Positions 60,101-64,000 of a DNA stretch of 64,000 nt are shown in pieces. The DNA comes from Rostratula benghalensis. Its lineage: Eukaryota; Chordata; Aves; Charadriiformes; Rostratulidae. The stretch's first letter is position 1. Every line of letters starts with the position of its first letter. The position numbers and the translations under genes were made by a program. The notes beneath the pieces were generated by a model. That model was given only the letters and a program-made list of their open reading frames with translations, was not told the origin of the DNA and did no database searches. The stretch is taken from assembly GCA_013399305.1 (NCBI GenBank), contig VXAI01000046.1, positions 3,348,731-3,412,730 of the forward strand, read 5' to 3'.

Positions 60101-62143
60101 GAAGATGTAGAAACTTCGTAAGTGTGTGAATGGAGGAATCAGTTTGTTTATTGAATCATAAGCCTTCTTTAAAGAAAAAGAGCCTGTAAACACAACTGAG
60201 CTCACTTCTCTTCTTTGAACAGCCTGGAAGTAAAATGGTGGCATCTGCTAAAGCTGCAGTCCCCACTGTGACTGATCAAGCAGCAGCAATGCAGCTAAGT
60301 CAGTGTGCGAAGAACCTTGCTACCAGCTTAGCTGAGCTACGAACCGCCTCCCAGAAGGTAGGTCAATACTAGTTTTGATCAGCTGAAGCAGAATGGCTTG
60401 TAAGGTGCTCACAAGCTCACTTCTGCTTGGCCCACTGTGTCTCCCCCAGGGGAATGGCTTATGCTCAGACAGTGTTGACATCTCAGTGTTGCCTTTTGTG
60501 CAGTTTGCTTAGACTCCCAAGTGGCTTCTCTGTTGTAATGGAAAGGAGAGGGAGAAGTAGTAAGAAAACTAAAAAACTTGTGCTACCCCTTCCATACCAG
60601 AAAGACAGGAGGAGGGTATACTCAGAGCAGCACATGAAAGCTCTGAGATGCTGCTCCCTCGAAGGGAAGTGGGGCTTTTTATCCCAGATACAGCGCTGCT
60701 GTGGTCAATGTGATTGTGAACTGGAGCTATCGTATTTAAAATTCAGGGAAGCAGAGGTTATCTGTGTTTCACTCACAGATTCCTAAACTATATATGGAAT
60801 TTAAAAAAAAAAAAGTATCAGTGGAAAGTCTACTCTTTTTGTCTGTGTACACTGAGGCCCAGAAAGAGGATTGTAGTGTATAGGTGGCTACACCTGAGCC
60901 AATGTTAGAATTTCCAGAGTTTTCAGGTGCTGATCATTCTGGGCTGCCATAATGGAGGGTTCAGTATGACTTCAGTTGTTATGTATAGTTAGACTGTTTG
61001 TCAAAGGTGAAGTTGGCACTGCAGCAGTTATTTGCTCAGTACCTGGGCTGCCTGCTGTGAAGGTATGTATATGCAAGCTAAATGGGTGTCATTCCCCTGG
61101 TGGCTTTTCTTAACACAAACCTGCAGGAGTTTGGAATCCATTATGTTTAATACTTCAAGTGCCCACAATGGCCTCTAAGGTCATGAAAGCAATAATTTGG
61201 GAGGGGTACATTACATGTGAAGCATTTGTTATTTCTGATAGTGTCTTACAGCTGCTAACAGTGTTATTGATCTGATTTCTGAATAGGCTCATGAAGCATG
61301 TGGCCCAATGGAAATTGATTCTGCTTTGAATACAGTCCAGACACTGAAAAGTGAACTGCAAGATGCGAAGATGGCAGCTGTGGATGGACAGTTAAAACCT
61401 CTCCCAGGAGAAACTGTAATTGAGGAAGCATGTTCTTCATTTAAAAACAAACAAACCAAGTTAGCTGTTAAAAAATTTAAGTATTAGAGGCAAAACGAGT
61501 CATAAGGATTTGGGTAATGATGACACTGATAGGGTTTTACACTAATTTTCTCTAGAAGAGTATATATTCCTACTACATCAGAAGAGTATTCTGTGGCAGA
61601 AATACTCATAGGACTGTAAGGCTGCCGCCTCTCTTGTACAAAGGGCAATTTTGTAGCTGCAATGTTTTGATGTTTTCTTGTCAAAAAGAATTATATTCAA
61701 TAATAACACAAATGAGAACACTTTAGCTGAAGACTACCAGTCCTGGTTGGCTTAAAGAAGACATGTTTTATTTGGGAAAAATCCCCTTCTCCTCAGATCA
61801 TGATATCCATTTCCATTACTTATTATAAAATAGTTCTGTTGTTCTTATCCAATATGTTAATTTATTTCATCCTGGACAGGGAAAACATTATAGTCAGATT
61901 TCAGAGAAACTGTGGGTGTATTTGGTAGCTGAAGTCAAAGTTTGGGTTTTGTGCACTGAGGAATTTTTTTAATACTGTTTACAAAATACGTGTGTTTTAG
62001 TTGAGCATAAAGATTTTTTTTCTCTGCAATTTTTTCACAGCTTGAGAAATGTGCGCAGGACCTGGGAAGTACATCCAAAGCAGTTGGTTCCTCAATGGCC
62101 CAGTTGTTAACTTGTGCTGCCCAAGGCAATGAGCACTACACAG
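26995..62143 (+). CDS. TLN2: Talin-2, 5' half of the coding sequence (25 exons, 3' end outside window)
   Basis: Talin-2 is a large cytoskeletal adaptor that joins integrin beta tails to actin and vinculin at adhesions. The joined exons encode residues 1-1119 without a gap: F0 (about 1-88), F1 (89-205), F2 (206-312), F3 (313-403), linker (404-484), R1 (485-658), R2 (659-789), R3 (790-914), R4 (916-1047) and the start of R5. Limits are transferred from talin-1. The call is TLN2 rather than TLN1 because the N-terminal strand reads KICVRQCNVV, two residues longer than talin-1, and Ser339 stands where talin-1 has Cys336. Every junction is GT-AG and all phases agree, and there is no internal stop, so this is an intact gene and not a pseudogene. 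The full protein is about 2540 residues, so 56% (R5 to the dimerisation helix) is missing to the right. Paralogue and frame are certain. Exon ends were set by hand. Confidence 0.98.
29429..29526 (+). CDS. TLN2: TLN2 coding exon 2 (residues 46-78, F0)
   Basis: Acceptor ttccacag, donor GGG|gtatgg. It encodes the middle of F0, with DYGLFLSDEDPRKGIWLEAG and DYYMLRNG. The donor is not ideal at positions +5 and +6 but the phase joins exactly to exon 3. The next intron is 631 bases (29527-30157) and holds nothing I recognise. Confidence 0.96.
30158..30287 (+). CDS. TLN2: TLN2 coding exon 3 (residues 79-121, F0/F1 boundary)
   Basis: Acceptor tacttag, donor ATAG|gtaagt. It runs from DILEYKKKQRPQKIRMLDGS, the end of F0, into the first strands of F1 with KTVMVDDSKTVGELL. 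It ends one base into codon 122. The intron 30288-31739 is AT-rich, without a recognisable element. Confidence 0.96.
31740..31892 (+). CDS. TLN2: TLN2 coding exon 4 (residues 122-172, F1 with its long loop)
   Basis: It encodes the part of F1 carrying the long, flexible, basic loop that in talin-1 helps bind acidic lipids and carries phosphorylated threonines. Thr146 and Thr152 correspond to talin-1 Thr144 and Thr150. Residue 135 is Cys in CIEEKKEEG, where I recall Thr in human talin-2. It ends one base into codon 173 at GATT|gtgagt. The intron 31893-32748 shows no feature. Confidence 0.96.
32749..32891 (+). CDS. TLN2: TLN2 coding exon 5 (residues 173-220, end of F1, start of F2)
   Basis: Acceptor ctgttacag, donor CAG|gtacag. 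It reads LNWLDHSRTFREQGVDENE, then LLLRRKFFYSDQNVDSRDP, the join from F1 into the helical F2 domain. Phase 0 at the end. Intron 32892-34155 contains a decayed TG/TA repeat (about 33806-33898) and no gene. Confidence 0.97.
33806..33898. repeat. TLN2: Decayed TG/TA dinucleotide repeat in intron 5
   Basis: Broken TGTGTATG, TACATACG and TATATATA motifs, an old simple repeat 250 bases before exon 6. Confidence 0.5.
34156..34283 (+). CDS. TLN2: TLN2 coding exon 6 (residues 221-262, F2)
   Basis: Acceptor cctacag, donor TTAGA|gtaaac. It encodes ARDDILNGSHPVSFEKACEF and the following GGFQAQIQFGPHVEHKHKPG, the core helices of F2. The GAG TAA that seems to end the frame is the donor: GA plus C of the next exon makes Asp263, as in other talins. 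The 3.0 kb intron (34284-37316) holds a 5-base assembly gap, T16 at 35463-35478 and an A/C-rich patch at about 36211-36302. Confidence 0.97.
35336..35340. other. Assembly gap (five N)
   Basis: Five undetermined bases inside intron 6. The true length of missing sequence cannot be known from the symbol count. It does not touch an exon. Confidence 1.
36211..36302. repeat. A/C-rich low-complexity tract in intron 6
   Basis: Nearly T- and G-free A/C-rich sequence of the same kind as at 19214-19350, with C-runs near its right end. Confidence 0.75.
37317..37380 (+). CDS. TLN2: TLN2 coding exon 7 (residues 263-284, F2)
   Basis: A short 64-base exon, acceptor ttttcctag, donor CAG|gtaatt. It reads LKEFLPKEYTKQRGAEKRIF. 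The AEK part gives talin-2 one more residue than talin-1 here, which accounts for the change of offset from +2 to +3. This basic helix belongs to the membrane-facing side of F2. Intron 37381-39110 holds no feature I can support. Confidence 0.96.
39111..39215 (+). CDS. TLN2: TLN2 coding exon 8 (residues 285-319, F2/F3)
   Basis: Acceptor cattacag, donor AAG|gtaatg. It reads EHKNCGEMTEIEAKVKYVKL then ARSLRTYGVSFFLVK, the last F2 helix and the first strand of the F3 phosphotyrosine-binding-like domain. Phase 0 at both ends. Intron 39216-40032 contains a CR1 tail. Confidence 0.97.
39776..39830 (-). mobile_element. CR1 LINE 3' end, short
   Basis: The bases atcacagaatcacacaatgg, then ttggaagggacctccagaat, are the reverse complement of the conserved CR1 3' end (AGGTCCCTTCCAAC then GATTCT-type repeats). 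Only the terminal 50 or so bases are recognisable, so this is a severely 5'-truncated or partly deleted copy in antisense orientation within intron 8. Confidence 0.8.
40033..40188 (+). CDS. TLN2: TLN2 coding exon 9 (residues 320-371, F3 integrin-binding)
   Basis: Acceptor acatattatag, donor CTG|gtaacc. It encodes the main integrin-binding face of F3: EKMKGKNKLVPRLLGVTKDS and later VKRWAASPKSFTL. Leu328, Arg361 and Trp362 correspond to talin-1 Leu325, Arg358 and Trp359, which contact the beta-integrin tail. Ser339 is the talin-2 residue reported to raise affinity for beta integrins compared with talin-1 Cys336. Val335 is a conservative change from Ile. The acceptor has a poor pyrimidine tract yet the join is exact. 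Intron 40189-41091 is plain. Confidence 0.97.
41092..41193 (+). CDS. TLN2: TLN2 coding exon 10 (residues 372-405, end of F3)
   Basis: Acceptor ttctcttcag, donor AAG|gtatag. It encodes DFGEYQESYYSVQTTEGEQI and the C-terminal F3 helix LIAGYIDIILKK, whose Asp400 matches talin-1 Asp397. The FERM head ends here. The 3.1 kb intron after it (41194-44284) carries the largest CR1 copy in the window. Confidence 0.97.
42970..43880 (-). mobile_element. CR1 LINE, 5'-truncated, antisense in intron 10
   Basis: Read on the minus strand this is the 3' part of CR1 ORF2 after the reverse-transcriptase core. An open stretch (43504 down to 43130) includes LVRSHLEHCIQLWGS, QRRATKMFRGLERLS and LKELGLFSLEKGRLWGDL, the family's typical C-terminal region. 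Further up, 43821 down to 43570 covers the segment with the CR1-like decayed frame. Stops and frame changes show it is dead. The right border is a 5' truncation near 43880; the left border near 42970 lacks the usual terminal octamer repeats. CR1 is the dominant avian LINE, so it supports a bird or close reptile source. Confidence 0.92.
43054..43107. repeat. 27-bp tandem duplication inside the CR1 copy
   Basis: The bases ccctcacagtaaataaattc begin at 43054 and again at 43081, with the unit of 27 bases repeated side by side. CR1 elements carry this segment once, so this is a local duplication after insertion. Confidence 0.85.
44285..44361 (+). CDS. TLN2: TLN2 coding exon 11 (residues 406-430, head-rod linker)
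   Basis: Acceptor ctctccag, preceded by a long T/C tract, donor AAGAA|gtgagt. It encodes KQSKDRFGLEGDEESTMLEE then SVSPK, the start of the unstructured linker. Ser428 in the SP motif corresponds to talin-1 Ser425, a CDK5 site that controls head turnover. Two bases of codon 431 lie here. Intron 44362-45880 holds a G13 run. Confidence 0.96.
44649..44661. repeat. G13 homopolymer in intron 11
   Basis: Thirteen consecutive G on the + strand. Such runs are unstable in length, hard to sequence, and can stack into G-structures in RNA. Confidence 0.9.
45881..46061 (+). CDS. TLN2: TLN2 coding exon 12 (residues 431-491, linker)
   Basis: Acceptor ggtttttag, donor CTT|gtgagg. It encodes the second part of the linker: STILQQQFNRTGKVEHGSVA, LPAVMRSGSSGPETFN and QMHRGHMPPL. 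The LQQQ site matches the calpain cleavage point that separates head and rod in talin-1 (residues about 432/433). FNIGIMPSP carries Ile where I recall Ser in human talin-2. The frame staying open past 46061 is read-through into intron 12 (46062-47730), which holds the LTR. Confidence 0.96.
46567..47390. mobile_element. Solo long terminal repeat of an avian endogenous retrovirus (probably ERVL-like)
   Basis: The segment begins tgtatagtgggttgattttg, then has a region with gcaaaccggactcaatgtgg and an AT-rich part (taatttaatttatt), then a long stretch of imperfect repeats around gggctgcag/ctccagca/tccacaggctgc. This order is that of a long terminal repeat family common in bird genomes, recalled and not searched. 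No gag, pol or env frame flanks it, so the internal part was probably lost by recombination between two LTRs. Divergence is high. Orientation and right border are uncertain, and I did not find a convincing target-site duplication. Open frames across it are not viral genes. Confidence 0.65.
47731..47844 (+). CDS. TLN2: TLN2 coding exon 13 (residues 492-529, R1)
   Basis: Acceptor tgcctttcag, donor ATG|gtgagt. It encodes TSAQQALMGTINTSMHAVQQ followed by AQADLSEVDNLPPLGQDM, the first helix of the five-helix rod bundle R1. Phase 0. Intron 47845-48511 shows nothing I recognise. Confidence 0.97.
48512..48620 (+). CDS. TLN2: TLN2 coding exon 14 (residues 530-565, R1)
   Basis: Acceptor gctcttcag, donor GCAG|gtaaat. 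It encodes ASRVWVQNKVDESKHEIHSQ and VDAITAGTASVVNLTA, the second helix of R1. It ends one base into codon 566. Intron 48621-49290 is plain. Confidence 0.97.
49291..49499 (+). CDS. TLN2: TLN2 coding exon 15 (residues 566-635, R1 with the first vinculin site)
   Basis: Acceptor tgctctacag, donor GAG|gtgagc. It encodes R1 helices 3 and 4. The stretch of residues 610-630, DLLKAARTLASAVSDLLKAV, corresponds to the first vinculin-binding helix of talin-1, buried in the bundle until force opens it. Phase 0 at the end. Intron 49500-50263 has no element I can name. Confidence 0.97.
50264..50362 (+). CDS. TLN2: TLN2 coding exon 16 (residues 636-668, R1/R2)
   Basis: Acceptor atttttccag, donor CAG|gtaatg. 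It encodes PRQTVLTAAGSIGQASGELL and RQIGENETDERFQ, the last helix of R1 and the turn into R2. The 2.3 kb intron after it (50363-52674) contains A-tract/CCC patches near 51812-51830 and no gene. Confidence 0.97.
52675..52842 (+). CDS. TLN2: TLN2 coding exon 17 (residues 669-724, R2)
   Basis: Acceptor tttttaccag, donor AAG|gtgagc. It encodes DVLMSLAKAVANAAAMLVLK, AKNVAQVAEDTVLQNRVI and AAATQCALSTSQLVACAK, alanine-rich helices of the four-helix bundle R2, which contains vinculin and RIAM sites in talin-1. Intron 52843-53208 is only 366 bases and plain. Confidence 0.97.
53209..53503 (+). CDS. TLN2: TLN2 coding exon 18 (residues 725-822, R2 and start of R3)
   Basis: The longest exon in the window at 295 bases. 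Acceptor ccatgcag, donor GCTG|gtaagt. It encodes VVSPTISSPVCQEQLIEAGK, the rest of R2, and the first R3 helix with YDQATDTIMCVTESIFSSMG. Thr812 is the first of the four threonines of the R3 core. It ends one base into codon 823. Intron 53504-54747 holds nothing I recognise. Confidence 0.97.
54748..54914 (+). CDS. TLN2: TLN2 coding exon 19 (residues 823-878, R3)
   Basis: Acceptor ataccacag, donor AAG|gtacca. It encodes EMVRQARVLAQATSDLVNAM, then RSDAEAEIDMDNSKKLLAA and LLADSTARMVEAAK, the R3 helices that bind vinculin and RIAM. Thr836 and Thr870 lie in the core and make R3 the weakest bundle under force. Asp854 replaces the Glu I recall in human. Intron 54915-55230 is 316 bases. Confidence 0.97.
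55231..55359 (+). CDS. TLN2: TLN2 coding exon 20 (residues 879-921, end of R3)
   Basis: Acceptor ttttgtgcag. The donor is GAG|gttgga, which departs from the usual gta/gtg-agt and is the weakest in the gene. It encodes GAAANPENEDQQQRLREAAE, GLRVATNAAAQNAIKKKIV and NRLE, the last R3 helix, with Thr904 completing the threonine belt. Phase 0. If the donor is skipped the frame runs 20 more codons to TAA at 55420-55422. The intron (55360-56944) includes an A/C-rich tract at about 55990-56056. Confidence 0.95.
55990..56056. repeat. A/C-rich low-complexity tract in intron 20
   Basis: A-runs alternate with CC to C7 runs and almost no T. It resembles the tracts at 19214, 36211 and 57163. Confidence 0.75.
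56945..57058 (+). CDS. TLN2: TLN2 coding exon 21 (residues 922-959, R4)
   Basis: Acceptor tttctccaaag, donor AAG|gtaaac. It encodes IAAKQAAAAATQTIAASQNA then AVSNKNTAAHQQLVQSCK, the first R4 helices. Residue 922 is Ile where I recall Val in human. R4 belongs to the rod region that contributes an actin-binding surface in talin-1. Intron 57059-58889 has an A/C-rich tract right after the exon (57163-57220) and no other feature. Confidence 0.96.
57163..57220. repeat. A/C-rich low-complexity tract in intron 21
   Basis: A13, then short CC/CCC runs between A-runs, fading into CG-containing sequence. It is of the same type as the other A/C tracts in this window. Confidence 0.75.
58890..59003 (+). 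CDS. TLN2: TLN2 coding exon 22 (residues 960-997, R4)
   Basis: Acceptor tttattacag, donor CAG|gtgaaa. It encodes NVADHIPQLVQGVRGSQAQA and EDLSAQLALINSSQNFLQ. The first codon is AAT (Asn960), whereas both human talins read Ala at this place as I recall them. No better in-frame acceptor exists nearby, so the change seems real. Intron 59004-60222 contains A11CCC near 59622 and no gene. Confidence 0.96.
60223..60357 (+). CDS. TLN2: TLN2 coding exon 23 (residues 998-1042, R4)
   Basis: Acceptor tctttgaacag, donor AAG|gtaggt. It encodes PGSKMVASAKAAVPTVTDQA then AAMQLSQCAKNLATSLAEL and RTASQK, the last helices of R4. Phase 0. Intron 60358-61286 is plain. Confidence 0.97.
61287..61415 (+). CDS. TLN2: TLN2 coding exon 24 (residues 1043-1085, R5)
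   Basis: Acceptor ttctgaatag, donor ACT|gtaatt. It encodes AHEACGPMEIDSALNTVQTL then KSELQDAKMAAVDGQLKPLP and GET, the first helix of R5. The AAT/TAG-rich acceptor has a weak pyrimidine tract. Intron 61416-62040 shows no feature. Confidence 0.96.
62041..62143 (+). CDS. TLN2: TLN2 coding exon 25 (residues 1086-1119, R5)
   Basis: Acceptor aattttttcacag, donor ACAG|gtagca. It encodes LEKCAQDLGSTSKAVGSSMA then QLLTCAAQGNEHYT, part of R5. One base of codon 1120 lies here, so the next exon must begin in phase 1 and is expected to start GV(A/V)A-like as in other talins. It is not within the window. Confidence 0.96.
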
Positions 62144-64000
62144 GTAGCATTTTATACATGATGTCTCTGTGAAACCTTTGCTTTCCTTAAAATATGGGGT
62201 AGGAGATTTTCTTATTACAGACTACTTATATCAAGGAATTGCTCATGTTTTTACACTGATATGATATTGTAAATATGTGCTTCAAGAAAGAATAATGTTG
62301 CTATCTGCTGTGTGGCTGTATATGATCAAAAAAAATTGGGACTTCTGTTGTTTTGTACATATGCACCATTGAAATGCTGTGAAGGACAGAAGTAGTATGT
62401 AACACAATTTAAAGGTCAGTGCCCCTGGAAATGTTGCTGTGTCATTTCAGAAGGTTAGAAGGGTCTTTGGATATTTTTTTGAAGCACAGGATGCAAACAT
62501 ATTGGGAATAGCTTGATTGATGATGGTTAAAACTGCATCTCTTGGTAAATGTTAGCAGTTGACATGTATAACACAACTAGTCTGACTCGTTAAACACATC
62601 TGCATAGTTCAAGTTAAAGCCAACAGGAATGGGGGCACACAGATTCTGCACTTGGATTTTGTACCCATACTTTTAGCAATCAAAAACATCTTGATAAGGA
62701 AAATGCTCCTGGCAGGTGGGGAAAAAGGTTTACTCTTAGGTGATAAAATGTTCTGTCACCTTATTTGTGTAAGCTGTTGAGAAAATGCTACTGTAGGATT
62801 TTTTTTTTTTTAGTATTACTGATAATAATCATCATGGCAATTACCACTTCATTGGATATAATCACATCAGGGCTATATAACTTAGAGTTGCTTTCATTTA
62901 AAGCAGATAATAATTGTATTAAGGTGGCTCCTGTTTCTATTACAGTTATGCAGAAGTCAGCACTGGGTATCTGCAAATTAGTACAGATACTTGCAGGTGA
63001 TATAAAATAATTGAATCTAATAGCTCTCTTCACATCAAGCTATAAGAGCTGTTTGATTGGGAAATCCTACAAAGCAATGAACCCCTTTTCAAAGTTTTCT
63101 ATAACTGTTTTCTATCTCTTAGTGTCTTATGCAGAAATAGTGTGCTCAAGCCAGCACAGTGTTCGCAGGTATTATCTGCTGTTTCTCCATGATAAAAATT
63201 CTTTACAGCTGATATTCACAGTTTAATAACAGTGGCTACTGACACAGTAAGTTTTTTACATGTTTTGATCACACAAGGACTGCTGCTAGAGTACAGGTGA
63301 GCAAACCTCATTGTAGAGGATGAAAGCAGCAGCAAATTGAAAGCAAACCCAATCAGACTATTTATTTTGTGGTACTATGATAAATTACCTCTGACTTAAA
63401 AGATGCTTACTGGTACTCTAAATTAAGGAAACAAAATGTGTGTGTATTTTTCCTGAAATTTTCTTGAAATTAAGAACAATAGAAAGTTCTCTGTGGTTTG
63501 TCAAATAGAAGGTTGTAACTGCAACATAACATACTCAGTACTGATTCTCTCCCTAGCTTGGCTTTACTTAGACATGTCACTCACTACGTGTCACTCTCAA
63601 TATCTTCTAAAGTTTCTGCATTGAAAAATGTGTTTAAATGCTACGTGGCTACTTTGTGTGTTACATTTGCTTGTGCTGCTCTAGCTTTCTAAACATTTCC
63701 AATAGAGATATAGAACATTCTAATTATTTTTCATGTCTAAATACGCACAACTAAGAGGTCTTGTACAGCAAATGTGAGCTTTCTTTTGGTAGGAATAGCA
63801 TGATTTTAATATCACTCAAAATGTACCACCTGCATTAATTGCATATGTTGTGGACCAGACTGTGCTAATTAGGGACTTTCAGAAGACTATTCTACATTGG
63901 TTTTCATTAAGGGCTGAATTAAATTTCAAAAATAGAAAAATGAGACCATTACATTGAGACCATAATACAGCTGTACACCTTAGCACTAGAGCTGATGAAT
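62144..64000 (+). other. TLN2: Start of TLN2 intron 25, running off the window
   Basis: No talin-like coding sequence, RNA gene or transposon was found. It is AT-rich with a T-run near 62800. Open frames at 62765-63226 lack any family motif. Confidence 0.8.

Noticed and set aside
26995..64000. Intronic miR-190 gene, known from mammalian TLN2
   Set aside because: I did not see its mature sequence in these introns; in mammals it lies nearer the 3' end of the gene, so it is expected outside this window.
1..64000. CRISPR arrays, operons, tRNA or rRNA genes
   Set aside because: None seen; gene structure and repeats are those of a vertebrate nuclear genome.

Overview
The window is vertebrate nuclear DNA, almost certainly from a bird. 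It carries the 5' half of one gene, TLN2 (talin-2), on the + strand. The bird call rests on a CR1 LINE at about 42970-43880 on the minus strand, two CR1 3' ends at about 39776-39830 and 23765-23895, and a long terminal repeat at about 46567-47390 that looks like a common avian ERV family. No bacterial, plasmid or phage features are present. The order within birds cannot be fixed from this sequence alone.

Layout. Bases 1-26959 lie upstream of the first coding exon and are probably the large 5' non-coding region or intron of TLN2. I could not place a promoter, CpG island or non-coding exon in it. It holds simple repeats, one CR1 end and, on the minus strand, two blocks that read like decayed protein-coding sequence (about 13333-13662 and 15765-16477). 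I could not identify these, and they are the least explained part of the window. From 26960 to 62143 there are 25 coding exons. All have GT donors and AG acceptors, the reading phases join, and no codon is missing. Together they encode residues 1-1119 plus the first base of codon 1120. The last 1857 bases are the start of the next intron, and the rest of the rod and the C-terminal actin-binding domain lie beyond the window.

Protein. The predicted protein contains the whole talin head (F0, F1, F2, F3), the linker, rod bundles R1 to R4 and the beginning of R5. Domain limits are transferred from talin-1 with an offset of about +2 before residue 270 and +3 after it. Features that separate talin-2 from talin-1 are present: a two-residue longer N-terminal strand and Ser339 in F3. 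The integrin-contact Trp362 and the four threonines of the R3 core (812, 836, 870, 904) are kept.

Most interesting points: the unidentified minus-strand coding-like remnants; a weak donor (gttgga) after exon 20, whose read-through would stop the protein 20 codons later, just past R3; a solo LTR in intron 12; a strand bias of A-tract-then-CCC patches on the sense strand; and an Asn at residue 960 where both human talins, as I recall them, have Ala. I see no evidence of a new multi-gene system.
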